Positions 1 through 10,481 of a DNA stretch of 64,000 nt are shown here, in pieces (the stretch's first letter is position 1; each line of letters starts with the position of its first letter). Where the stretch lies: contig NW_026683316.1 in the NCBI RefSeq assembly GCF_030247195.1, positions 124,001-188,000 on the forward strand, written 5' to 3'. Under the pieces are notes generated by a model. The model was not told where the DNA came from and did not search any database. It saw only the letters and a program-made list of their open reading frames with translations. The translations under genes and the position numbers were made by a program. The stretch comes from Topomyia yanbarensis. Lineage: Eukaryota; Arthropoda; Insecta; Diptera; Culicidae.

Positions 1-128
1 AAATAATCTTATTACCTGTGGAAAATATTTAGTCTCGCATGACGGTGAAACGTGTAAAGTTTCATTGGAATCTAAGATAGTCGGTCACGATTTTAAAGAT
101 TTTCGGACGGATCTTCGTGGAATTCCTC
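1..128. repeat. Degenerate dispersed repeat fragment
   Basis: The reverse complement of this stretch resembles the sequence at about 42690-42790. Shared words are a GAGG(A/G)ATTCCA start, a CGACCG core and a GAAAC-TT-CA block. This suggests a dispersed mosquito repeat. No ORF is present and the boundaries are not defined. Confidence 0.3.
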
Positions 129-508
129 TTATTCTAGACTGAAATGCTAGTCACGCTCATAGAGTGTGCTAATGTTGGCTCACTACTTCTGATCATTACC
201 CGGTTGCCAGAAGGGCTAGAAAAACCGGTATAACTGGTGCCCGGTAGCACCAATCTTTGCGTGAGAACGAAACTTCTCACGCAGTGGGGCCAAAAGTTTT
301 GCGTGAACCAACACTTACTTTCAGTTGAAGTTATTTTTTGGGGCGGCTACTTCTTTGATTCCGAGATTTCGCGCGCTTCTAGATTCAATTACTTTTTAGC
401 GACAACAAACGTGGCGTCATAAGCTACTTATGTTGGCACAAGATGAATAATGGGTTCTAATCATAACTTCGCTAAAGAAACATTCTCAAGAAATCATGTT
501 TTTCATTA
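129..508. repeat. 380-bp repeat, copy 1 (duplicate of 19987-20366)
   Basis: This segment, from TTATTCTAGACTG to TTTTTCATTA, recurs almost base for base at 19987-20366 at the same length. In both places it lies upstream of an R1-clade retrotransposon copy (A and B). It may be a dispersed repeat or the edge of a segmental duplication. It includes an inverted pair GTGAGAACGAAACTTCTCAC at about 260. A 61-codon ORF lies inside but has no recognisable product. Confidence 0.75.
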
Positions 509-1131
509 TTTTCCGTTTGTTGGAAAAACTTTAAGATCTAATACAAGATCGTTGTATTTATTTTCGACCAAATATTTATAATATTCCGATCAGTGCGACG
601 GAATTTATAAATAATCGATAAACTTAAAATACCACCTTGCTGTTTGATAGGTTTTATCAGGGATGCAATATGTCCTTATCAAATTGTAGGCTGGGATAGT
701 CTCCAGTTTATAACGTTCAAGTTTCAAACTCCACACAGCAAAGGCCTCCATTACTTATCTGACAGCACGTATAACTAAGCTTTCCTTTTAAATTCAAACA
801 GTGTTTCATAGGCGAAGCAATTAGTACATTTGCTGTTCATTAATTCGTTATCCTTTCAAATAGTAGATACAGAACACTAGATTAGGATTGTCGCTGGCAT
901 CAGTGGTAGGAACATCATTGTTTTGATTCCGGTATATACCTGTAAAATGAGCCAAATAGAAAAAAGCAAAAAAATCCTCTATCGTCGTTTCATAGTAACT
1001 AATCTTTTTTATGTCTTTTAGCCAGCAAAACAATGGTCATTCTTGACTAGTGTATTTTCATTAATTAGAATGTACAAATTGTCTAAACCTGTACTGATTT
1101 AATAAGTTTTTATTTCTTTGTGTGGTACAGT
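509..1131. other. Unassigned AT-rich sequence
   Basis: No recognisable gene, repeat or motif was found here. The one short ORF on the minus strand (848-1033) has no family resemblance. Confidence 0.4.
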
Positions 1132-1136
1132 CTTGA

Positions 1137-1450
1137 TTCGCTAGTTGGACACTTTTTAACTGGACCGCTTTTTAGTTGGACCTCCGCTAGTTGGACCATT
1201 GTCCAACTAAAAAGCATCTGAATGCCTAAATCTCATGTCAATTTTACTTTGACAATCAATCTGACAATATTTAGAGATGTGAACAGATGCATTTACACTG
1301 CCAACATCTCCTTTGGAGAGTTTTTGACTAGTGATGTCTTTTTTACTCGATTAACGCAAATAATCGATTAAATTCTAAAATAATCGAAAAATCAATAATC
1401 GAATATAAGCTTTCGGTATAATCGAGCAAATCGAGTAGCTGCTATCAATT
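1137..1450 (+). mobile_element. Left end of a TTGATTCGCTAGTTGGAC element
   Basis: The segment opens with TTGATTCGCTAGTTGGAC, followed by four more copies of (A/C)TGGAC and a hairpin TAGTTGGACCATTGTCCAACTA. It continues into GATGTCT and ATCGATTA-rich sequence. At 32860-32912 the same ingredients appear inverted: ATCGATTA words, then AGACATCAC, then GTCCAACTAGCGAATCAA. This looks like the two ends of one DNA transposon split by later insertions. The superfamily is unknown. Confidence 0.5.
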
Positions 1451-1550
1451 AATCGAGAGCACAATTAATGAAGGGTGGCATTGAAAATGAAAGTCACAGA
1501 GCAAAAAAAAATATGACCAGACTTCTCCCAGTTTTTGAAAATGTGTCGAG

Positions 1551-2137
1551 CGACCTTTTTTGTCTTTCTCATATAGAAAGGTTATGCAATCACTCTGAAA
1601 AACGTCAACCTAATCCCGGCCCGGAGGGCCGAGTGTCATATCCCATTCGACTCAGTTCGTTGAGATCGGAAAAACTCTGTGTGTGTATGTGTGTGTGTAT
1701 GTATGTGCGTATGTGTCAAATAATGTCACTCATTTTTCTCAGAGATGGCTGGACCGATTTGCCCAAACTTAGTCTCAAATGAACCTTCCCATCGGATGAT
1801 ATTGAATTTTGGATCGGTCGGAATTCTGGTTCCGGAATTACGGGTTTCAGAGTGCGGCCACACAGAAATTTCTCATATAAACTATAGGAAAAATTAAAAA
1901 TAGAATTTTTATTTTTGATGCTAAATGTGTTCAAGGTGCATGAAACGTCGAGATTTGATGCAAACTCGAAAAAAAAATTTGACGACGATTCACTTTTTTT
2001 GATTTTGGCATATTTTTGCCTTTCTCATATAAAAAGGTTATGCAATCACTCTGAAAAACGTCAACCTAATCCCGGGCCGAGTGTCATATCCCATTCGACT
2101 CAGTTCGTCGAGATCGGAAAAAGTTTGTATGTGTGTG
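1551..2137 (+). repeat. U tandem repeat, left part of the array
   Basis: This is about 1.3 copies of a ~450-bp unit. Landmarks in order are CTTTCTCATATAGAAAGG, GCAATCACTCTGAAAAACGT, CGGCCCGGAGGGCCG, CCATTCGACTCAGTTCGT, GAGATCGGAAAA and a TGTATG/TG microsatellite. Then come GTCACTCATTTTTCTCAGAG, a GGATCGGTCGGAATTCTG block and CATGAAACGTCGAG. The array is interrupted at the microsatellite (2137) by retrotransposon copy A. The 89-104-codon ORFs are repeats of the unit, not genes. Confidence 0.85.
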
Positions 2138-3400
2138 TTTTTTTTATAGTAAGGTTAAAAAAGCTTCAAAAGCCTGGCCTGTAGTGTATTGACACTGTGT
2201 GGGACTCACGACTCACGTTCGTGCCTAACCACTAAAAACATTCCTTACTTTTTACGCCCTTCTTCCCCACGGAACTACGTCATCGTATTACTTCGTGGGG
2301 GGTTCGTTGCGCTTTCGTCGCACCTCTTTCTGCTGCTCTATCTCGGAGCCTCGCTTGGTTCATGGAGTGACACGACCTATGAGCTTTGATTTAACTCTCG
2401 GTTCCTCTCCTGCTTCTTGTCTCCATCCATTACGTCGCCGTTTATTTCTCGTCCCTGTGGTGAGCCGTTTAGGTGCTGATTCCCTGAGCCATTCAGCTCA
2501 TGTTTCCGTGAGTCATTCAGCTCCCAGCCTCATCAGGATCCGCTTGGATAGCGCTCAACGGTGAACTCACCCTACTCCGACCTATGGTTCCCCGACGGAG
2601 GAATTTCCCCCGACACCGATACCCGCTTTCTTGAGCCTTTTAGCTCTACTAAAATCTTCCAGCTTTACCGTTTGTCCTACTCCGACTGAGAGTTCCCCGA
2701 CAACGGAATTTCTTTCGTTACCGGTGTTTGTTTCGTGAGCCAATTAGCTCCCCTTTTCGTCACGATTCTGTCGGGTAGTCCACGGCGCCGAATCAGCCCT
2801 ATCGTGAATTCCCCGGCGGCAGACCGCTCCCGATACCGATGTACGTTTCTGTGAGCTATTAAGCTCCCCGCCTCGTCTACTCGGTCTAGTCCCCGGCGGT
2901 GGACCTAGCCTATTCAACGGCCAGCCAGCAGATGCTGAGGTCCATCCAGCGATTCCGGGTAGAGCGTAGCTTCCGGTTCACTGGCGCCTCAACGACCCAC
3001 TTTTGGCTATTCGACGCGGTCTACTCGGTCTAATCCCCGACGGTGGATCTAACCTACTCATGAGCTACCCGGTAGAGTGTCGAGGTCGGTCCGGCGATTC
3101 CGGTGGAGCCTGACGTCCGGTTCGCTGGCGCCCCGACAACCCGAGCCCGGTGCTACATCGCGTACTACTCAACTGGTCCCCGGCGGTGGACCCGGTCTAC
3201 ACCGTCAGTGAGTTTCCCGGCGGCGGAATTTCTCCCGAAACCCTATTTGTGGTTCCACTGCGGCGTTCTAACCAATGTTGTTACTTTACTTCGCCACTTC
3301 CTTTGCAGCTCGGAGAGTATACTCGTAACAACTCTGTTGACAGCGTCCCAGATATGCTCGTTGCGGCACATCTCTTCGACGATATTATCAGGCATACCCC
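2138..3400 (-). other. 3' UTR of copy A with degenerate internal repeats
   Basis: This is non-coding 3' sequence of the retrotransposon. Two families of short repeats recur: GAGCCATTCAGCTC-like words at about 2480, 2510, 2630, 2740 and 2850, and CCCCGGCGGTGGACCTAG-like words at about 2890, 3040 and 3180. The matching region of copy B (20557-21690) keeps the same layout. ORFs called here are by-products of the repeats. Confidence 0.7.
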
Positions 3401-3409
3401 TTCGGACTT

Positions 3410-6400
3410 CTAGTCTAGTCTCCTTGCATTACGTTCATTTCTCCGCTGGTAGCATTCTACGTCCTCAGCCAGAGTGATGCAGATGGGAATCATCCCGGCA
3501 ATTACGCATACCGCCTCCGACGATATCGTTCTGTACGCACTTGCGACACGAACAGCCATTAGGCGAAAAGTGCTTGTCAACTTCGTCCGGTTCCGCTTTG
3601 AGTTCAGCGCAGCAGCCCATGCCGGTTCACCATATCTCAGGATTGAGGATGAGACATTCGCCAGGAGACGTCTCGTGCTGCTTCTTGCCCCTCCGTGGTT
3701 CGGCATGATCCTTGCCAATGCGCTAGTTGTCCTCGCAGCCTTCTCACATACATAGTCGACATGGCAGTTGTAATTCAACTGATCGTCAACCATCACACCC
3801 AGGTGCTTCAGCGCACGCATCGATGGAATGGATTGTCCCCCGATGCTGATCTCGAGACGCTGGATTGGCTTACGATTGCTAACCAGCACTACCTCAGTCT
3901 TGTGGTGAGCCAGCTGCAAGCTGACGTTAACCATCCAGGTTTCCACGATGCCTATTGTCTCTGCTGTCAGCATCTCCACCTCCTCAAGGGTCTCGCTCGT
4001 TATCGTCAGGACAACATCATCTGCAAAGCCGACGATCTTCACTCCCCTGGGCAGTTCCAGTGTTAACACTCCGTTGTACATAATATTCCAGAGAGTTGGG
4101 CCGAATATGGAGCCCTGAGGTACTCCCGCCGTTACCCTAATCGACCTCTGCCCCGTGTTCGTTTCGTAGACCAGTACTCGGTTCTGAAAGTAACTTTTCA
4201 GAACCTTGCACAGATAATCCGGAACCCGCATTCTATCGTTACCACGGCGCAGTAGCGATTACCCCTTCTCTTTTGCTTCAATGCTTTCTCCGCGTTCGCG
4301 ATGACGATGCGGATGGCGTCCACCGTCGATATTCCTTTCCGGAACCCGAACTGTCTCTGCGATAGTCCGTTCTCACTTTCAGCGTAGGTCGTCAGCCTGT
4401 TGAGGATCTCTTTCCAGGAGTTTACCGAGAGTATCCAGCAGGCACATAGGCCGATACGATGCTAGATCTCCAGGTGGTTTCCCTGGTTTTGGCAGTAACA
4501 CCAGCTTCTGGATCTTCCAACTATCCGGGAAGTAGCCATCGTCCAGGCATTTCTGTTGGACTATCCTGAACATGTGCGGAAACGCCAGGATCGCAGTCTT
4601 CAGTGCCACGTTGGGGATACCATCCGGTCCGGGAGCTTTCTTCGCTTTCAGCCCTTTTGCCACTATAAGGAGCTCGTCGTTGGAAACCCGATTGTCACCT
4701 GCATTTCCACCATCTGCATCAACTTACGGTGTAGGCGGCCATGCGGTTGGGTCGTGCTTCGGGAAAAGGCCCTTCACGATAATTTTCAGCTTGTCGCCGC
4801 ACATTTCGGCTGGCGTCATTGGGCCCTTGAGTCTACTTCTCTGCACAGCTCCTTGTAGCAGGTGGACTTGCTTAGCACTATCTCACGTTTAAAAGCGGCC
4901 CTAGCCGCCCGGAATGTTACCTTACACTCTTCTCTGACTGCCTCAGATCTTGCTCTCTGAACGCGTCTTCTGGCTTTTAAGCAAGTAGCCCGGAGGATGC
5001 TTAGCCTTTCGTTGCACCAGTACGCCGGACGCCGGTAGTTCCTCGGCTCCATTTTCCTCGGCATTGTTATATCGCATGCCCTAGCTATTGTTTCCGACAG
5101 CTCATAGGCACTCGGAATTGGAGTGGCGCTGTCAGCACGAAGTGTTTCCACAAAAGGTCCTTGTCGAATTCCTTTATTTTCCACTTCCGCTCGCCTGTCC
5201 TCACTCTCTGCGTCACCGTACGATTTCGCCGACCAATGGTGTAGTGGATGGCTTGGTGATCACTATGTGTGTACTGCTCACTAACTCGCCAATTCATGTC
5301 ATCCATCAGCGACGCGCTGCAGAATGTTACGTCGATGATGGATTCCCGACCGTCTTTACGGAATATGCTAGCGGAACCTTCATTGCACAGCTTTACGTCC
5401 AGCTTCGCCAGTGCTTCCAATCAGAGTCGAAAAATGTTTTTTTCGTTTACCAAAATCCGACGAAAATGACGAGCGAGCGACGCTACTTTCTAAACCACTA
5501 GAATATTACGAAACCGAAAATGAGACAGCGGCCTACGACAAAGCAAGCGGGTAAATTCAAGTTCATTATTTCCTCCACACATTCGTTTTCGCTTCGAAAT
5601 TGAGAACGACATTAGTCTCTTCGATATTGCACATAGCGCTGGCCAAACGAAAAGAAACTAGTAACGATATTTATTTGCCGTTGTTCTATTTGGGAGAATA
5701 ACAAGCTAGCGATGATATTGGACGACTAAAGGGGCAGTGGTGTGCGTATTTCCTGTGTTTGCGGCGTTCTAGTTGCATTGTATGATGCACATTGCTATAA
5801 TTTCATTTAATGAAAATTAAAATAAAAATCAAAATTACTGATTTGAAATTAAAACGAGATTGAATTTTCGAATTGTCATAGGAAAACGAAAGTCACTCCT
5901 TCTGCTACTCGCATCCATAGAATCGAAAGAAGAAGGGGCATTGTCTGTATTGTTTCGCTTTGTGTGAATTTAGCAACGAAGGAGGCAGCGAAAAGACGAA
6001 GGTTAATTCAGTGAATTTCATCGTTCATTGAATGGGTATGAGAATTTTAGGCCCTGCTTCCAATAGGCTGTAACCTCGTGCGTTGGTCCGCCTGCTACCC
6101 CACTCCACGGCCCAAACGTTGAAATCTCCTCCTATAACAACCGGCGTTCGCCCGACTAACGAGTCGGTTAATGCGTCCAGCATCCATTTGTATTGCTCTG
6201 GTGTCCACCGTGGAGGAGCATAACAGCTACACACGAATACGCCGTTTATCCTGGCGATCACGAAGCCTTCGTGTGTGCTATCCACCACTTCTTGAACAGG
6301 GAAACCGCCCATCACTTGGATTGCCGCCATCCCTGCACTATCAACCGCCCAGTTACCGTTATCGGGAGGGACACGATACGGCTCTGCAATAATTGCAACG

Positions 6401-6522
6401 TCGCACTTCATTTCTGTTGTTGACTGCCACAACAGTTGCTGTGCAATGTCACAATGATTGAGATTGAGCTGGGTAACCTCCATCATTATTGGCCTGCCTT
6501 CGCCTTTTTGTACTCTGGGCAT
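3410..6522 (-). pseudogene. Copy A ORF2: endonuclease and reverse transcriptase, disrupted
   Basis: The start at 6522 (MPRVQKGEGRP) overlaps the end of Gag by 37 nt, as usual in this clade. Residues 1-165 carry the AP-endonuclease domain, including VTQLNLNH, CDVAIIAEPYR, GGDFNVWAVEWGSRR. The frame resumes after the 635-bp MITE at 5420 with SDHQAIHY, and removing the MITE plus one target duplication restores the same frame. A frameshift near 5150 follows. RT pieces are at 4663-4379 (KAPGPDGIPN, LLPKPGKPPGDLASYRP) and 4231-3410 (GVPQGSIFGP, GFADDV). Between them the QFGFRKGISTVDAI block reads in another frame, and the segment carrying the first catalytic Asp (the LDxxNAFNS region) seems lost near 4225. 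The C-terminal zinc motif is deleted. Confidence 0.85.
5422..6056. mobile_element. hAT-like MITE (635 bp) inside copy A
   Basis: The insert starts CAGAGTCGAAAAAT and its other end, read inward, starts CAGGGCCTAAAATT. These are short imperfect terminal inverted repeats of the hAT type (CAGRG). It is flanked by the 8-bp direct repeat CTTCCAAT (5414-5421 and 6057-6064). Copy B has the uninterrupted target, GTGCTTCCAATAGG, at about 22852-22865. It has no transposase ORF and so is non-autonomous. Confidence 0.85.
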
Positions 6523-7876
6523 AAGAAGCCTCCTGTCATGTGGTCTTTTTCGACCTCATTTATGCAGAGAAAGCACTTCGGTTGCTTTGTGCAGTCTCTA
6601 GCAATGTGTCCCTTCTCCCCACATATTCTGTACAGATCAGATCTGTCGGGGCCTCTACAGTTTCTTGCCTGATGGCCAAAACCCAGGCATCTGAAACACC
6701 TCTCCATTTGTTTAGTGGCTCTAGGGATCAATCGCAACGAGCACACCGACCACCCGATTTTGATCTTACCGGTCGACATAAGCTTGCTGGCTGCGGTTGG
6801 CGATAAGCGTTTCACTGCTGTCTGTGTGCCACTGTACTGTACTGTACTCCAGGTTTCCTTGCTCTATTAGCGCGCTTCTCACTTCGTCTTCCGTTGCGAT
6901 CTCGTCCAGATTCCTGCACTCGACCACTGCTTTCTGAACTAATGCTCTCACATTCGCTTCTCCTCCCACCGCTTCTGCCACAAGTTCCCGGTAGGCCGAG
7001 CTCTTGATCAATGGATCTTTCTTCAGCTCGAACAGCATTTCGCCTTTCTGAGTACGCCTGGTTCTTATAACGTTCTCCCCCAGCTCCTTCAACTTTTTTC
7101 AACCTTTTGAGGATCGCAGCGTACGTCACGCCTTCGTTTACTTTGACGACTAGAGCGTCTCCCCTCTGCTTCTGCTGGCGTGGCAAATGGTCTTCTTTCT
7201 TCTTTTTTTTCTTTTCCTCCTTTTCTTTCTGTTTTTTCTTCCTCTCTTCTGCGGTTTCTACGGTACGCCATTTACTCTGCGATTGTCGGCTTTTTCGCTG
7301 TCCTTCACCGACCTTCCTGGGCTTCTTCGGTTCCTCCTCTCCTGGCGTTTCCCTTATTCTTTTCACAGAACGAGAATCCCGGCCGCCCTTCGGTGTCTCA
7401 TAGGCTTCTGCTTCTTCTATCGCTGTGGACTTCGGCGCATTTTCGGCGTTTTCAGCTCGCTCTAGTAACGCCATATGTTCGCATTCGGCTGCTGCTACGG
7501 CGGATTTGATGGTAATCACTAGATCCTTGATATGTCCGTGCACGTTGCCCTTGCTTTTGACGAATTCGTAGAGTTCATCAATTTTTTGCCTCAACTTCGT
7601 CACTTTAGGTAACCCAGACTGCTGATCTTCTTGGGTAACACTTGGTTTCGGTGTGCGCACCCGAAATCCTAGCTTTCCTTGGCGTCCAGCTGGTTTGTTG
7701 CCGCTCGTGCTCTGTATGGACTCACTAGGCTGCTCTCGCTGCTGGTGCTGTTGTGGTTGCACTTGCTGTTGCACTTGTTCGTTATGCTGGGTCGGTGACC
7801 TCGCTAGCCCACCTTTGGCGAACGGGTTCACCACAGTTGCTCCGTTAGAATTTTTGTTGATTTTGTCTTCTTGCAT
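6486..7876 (-). pseudogene. Copy A ORF1 (Gag-like), one frameshift
   Basis: The predicted nucleic-acid-binding Gag-like protein starts at 7876 (MQEDKINKN). Near the N-terminus is NPFAKGGLARSP, a motif also present in copy D. A Q-rich stretch follows (about residues 35-55), then a very basic KKKKK region near residue 220. Frame is lost at a six-A run near 7095. The true frame continues as KELGENVIRTRRTQKGEM (7090-6766) and then to the three zinc knuckles: CFRCLGFGHQARNC, a second reading YRICGEKGHIARDC in which the first Cys is Tyr, and CFLC...HMTGGFLC. The same frameshift occurs in copy B. It would act as an RNA chaperone in the ribonucleoprotein particle if intact. Confidence 0.8.
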
Positions 7877-8958
7877 GCTTTTTGGGTCCCAACTCCAAGC
7901 CGCTATCTACGCCCGTAATAAGTAGTCGCCTCACATGATCCTATGGTTACCTTTGCGAGCAGTGAGGTCGCATGCAAGGGTTGACGCGGTCCTTCATAGG
8001 GTACCGCGTTCAGAGCCGGATCGGCGCTAGTCAGGAGCCTTCAACTGAGCCTACTTGCACCAGCTAAGGTGGCGGGTTTCGAACGTACTTGGAGACCTAC
8101 CAAAGTTTTACTGGGACGGGTGGCAGCCAGTACCATTAGCCCACTCGCCGTTTCGGGGAAGTGTCACCCATCCTCACTAGGGTAGTGGAATGGCGTGGCT
8201 GTCGGTCCGTAGATAATTTCGATGAAATCCTTATTCATATCCGTGTTCTGCCGCCAGTATGCCGTAATTAGGATCTTACTGGTGTCGATCCTAATGTGCC
8301 GGTTGGCACTCCTGTTGGGTAAGGGTGCTTGATCGCGCCAGCGCCAGGTCCTACGTTGTGTACCTCGAATGTATTTCGGTCCGAATGTTCGATGCAACTA
8401 TTTAACACAACAAATTTCCTTTATTCAACATACTTTACAAAAATACTACAACGCTTAAAACTCCCGAGAGGCATCCTGCCTACTCGAGGTCGAAATGCAA
8501 TAGAAACAAAATATATCTACATCTTAGAAACTATATGTACAACGAAAATCAATTTGGTGCTAAGGAAATTTAAATCATGAAATATTTCACCTATCACAAT
8601 ATAAAGGAACGCTTCCACTGACCCAGATCACCGCAATATTTACACCTTTTCATTTGCTCTTGATTATGCTGACGTTTATTAGAAACGATAAACAATACAA
8701 AATAAGTGTTCGTTGACACGAGTCGTAACAGTGCTTTATGCTAAAGTCTTGGGTAAAACCTTAGCGGAAGCGGCACCGACTCGCTTCGTCGGAGCTGCAT
8801 TCGGATTTATATGGCTTTTTCTAGAGGTTTGGCTGAGCCCAACATTGCCTTGCCCCACCATATCCTAGCAAGACTCCCCAACTCGCAGTAGCTCCGGGGG
8901 GGGGGGGGGGGGTTCGTTAAGCCCCTGAACTTCTTTCTTCCTGTCCCTGCTGCCCCCT
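7877..8958 (-). other. 5' UTR of copy A
   Basis: This is the non-coding leader of the retrotransposon. It contains a run of about 17 C on the element strand (8898-8914). In copy B the run is shorter (about 12). Compared with B, copy A has about 400 extra bases (8331-8731) between two GTGCTT hexamers. This is either a small insertion in A or a microhomology deletion in B. The 5' terminus reads AGGGGGCAGCAGGGACAGG next to the microsatellite. Confidence 0.65.
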
Positions 8959-9444
8959 GTGTATGTGTGTGTATGTGTGTGTATGTATGTGCGTATGTTT
9001 CAAATAATGTCCCTCATTTTTCTCAGAGGTGGCTGGATCGATTTGCCCAAACTTAGTCTCAAATGAAAGGTGCAACCTTCCCATCGGCTGCTATTGAATT
9101 TTGGATCGGTCGGAATTCTGGTTCCGGAATTACGGGTTTCAGAGTGCGGCCACACAGAAATTTCTCATATAAACTATAGGAAAAATTAAAAATAGATTTT
9201 TTATTTTTGATGCTAAATGTGTTCAAGGTGCATGAAACGTCGAGATTTGATGCAATCTCGAAAAAAAATTTGACGACGATTCACTTTTTTGGATTTTGCC
9301 ATATTTTTGCCTTTCTCATATAGAAAGGTTATGTAATCACTCTGAAAAACGTCAACCTAATCCCGGCCCGGAGGGCCGAGTGTCATATTCCATTCGACTC
9401 AGTTCGTCGAGATCGGAAAAAGTCTGTATGTGTGTGTATGTGTG
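8959..9444 (+). repeat. U tandem repeat between copies A and D
   Basis: This is one full ~450-bp U unit beginning and ending in the TGTATG microsatellite. Each microsatellite end borders a retrotransposon: the 5' end of A on the left and the 3' end of D on the right. All the landmarks are kept (CTTTCTCATATAGAAAGG, CGGCCCGGAGGGCCG, GAGATCGGAAAAAGTCTG). Confidence 0.85.
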
Positions 9445-9689
9445 TTTTTTTTTACAATGGAGAAGACCTTTATGTCCTAGCCCAGTACACGTGCTAACGG
9501 TAGGGTCCAATCTACCACACGGGGTGCACTGGGGGCGTGTCGGGCTCGAATGGTGACCAGCCATTAATACCGACTAAACTCCATTGGGCTCCGCCATCAT
9601 TCCTCCCAGGAACTACCTCTCGGTATTACTTCTGGGGGGATGGCTGTACTAAATGTACTCATTCACTCTCACTCACGCGATCATACATC

Positions 9690-10130
9690 CTGTATGAGGC
9701 TTACTTGGGTGCTCTCTCAATCGCACTTTGATTCACTCTCAAACACTCCCACATGAGGCTGACTTTTGTGCTCACCTTTTACGTTCCATGCGAGGCTGAC
9801 TTGTGTGCTCACCTTACTCATTCCTTGCTAGGCTTACTTTTGTGCTCGCCCTACCCATACCATGTGAGGCTGACTTGGGTGCTCACCCTATCACCTGATT
9901 CACTCTTAATCGTGCCACTCTATTGTACCTTTGTCACTCCCCCTGGCATCCCATGTGGGACATTTTTCTACGGGCCCCACTTCTGACATACCATGCGAGG
10001 CTGACTTGTGTGCTCACCTTTTTCATTCCTTGCTAGGCTGACTTTTGTGCTAGCCTCTACCATACCATGTGAGGCTGACTTTTGTGCTCACCCTTAACAT
10101 GCCGTGTGAGACTGACTTGGATGCTCACCC
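9690..10130 (-). repeat. Nine short repeats in the 3' UTR of copy D
   Basis: A ~37-40-bp unit with core GAGGCTGACTTNTGTGCTCA occurs about nine times (near 9692, 9752, 9790, 9828, 9863, 9993, 10031, 10068 and 10103). Variants TTGCTAGGCT and CATGTGAGGCT alternate. The array lies in the 3' UTR of the retrotransposon. It could provide RNA structure for RT recognition, but that is inference. The rest of the UTR (10131-10481) has no recognisable motif. Confidence 0.75.
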
Positions 10131-10481
10131 TTTCACTCCTCTGCCACGCCATGAGGTATCGATAGCTAAGTCCCAACATACTACGCTACGACCCTCCCGT
10201 CTTGGCATGAGGTAGTCCACTTATACGCCTATACACTCACTCTTCTGTCTTGCTTCGGGGTGGCTGGGTTTACCCCTTACGCGGTTGCCATTCGCTGCGC
10301 CAAACCTGCCTCGGCATGAACAGACCATTCACTCCCTTTTTTGCGCTTGGCCTTTTTCGCTCCAGCTAACCAATCACTAGTTAGCCGTGCCCGTCGTCTG
10401 TTGCTCGGTTCGCCAGATTACCTGTAGCCTACAGGCAATCTGGATGGTAGCAGCCGAGACTGCGTTTCACTTCTCCACCGA

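Larger units (their letters stand above)
2138..8958 (-). mobile_element. R1-clade (Waldo-like) non-LTR retrotransposon, copy A
   Basis: This nearly full-length element reads on the minus strand. Its 3' end is a short A-run at 2138 abutting CACACACATAC, and its 5' end is at 8958 abutting CACATACACACATAC. It therefore sits inside a TGTATG microsatellite of the U repeat. It carries a Gag ORF with zinc knuckles, an overlapping ORF2 (endonuclease plus reverse transcriptase) and a 1.2-kb 3' UTR. Known family: Waldo elements of the R1 clade insert into (ACAY)n. It is inactive, with a MITE in the endonuclease, frameshifts, a ~270-bp deletion in the C-terminus and apparent loss of RT motif A. Copy B is its close sister. 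Confidence 0.85.

Noticed and set aside
1915..2184. Recurring ORF starting MMLNVFKVHETSRF (also at 28441, 28887 and 29343)
   Set aside because: It is carried by the ~450-bp tandem repeat, runs through the microsatellite and varies at its end, so it has no sign of being a protein.
7107..7509. Three plus-strand ORFs of 92-109 codons (Phe/Ser/Leu-rich)
   Set aside because: They are antisense shadows of the Lys-rich part of copy A Gag; the same applies to 23928-24331 and 17716-18410.
8331..8731. Solo LTR or SINE in the leader of copy A
   Set aside because: Only a GTGCTT hexamer flanks it, with no TG...CA ends and no clear tail; a deletion in copy B by microhomology explains it equally well.
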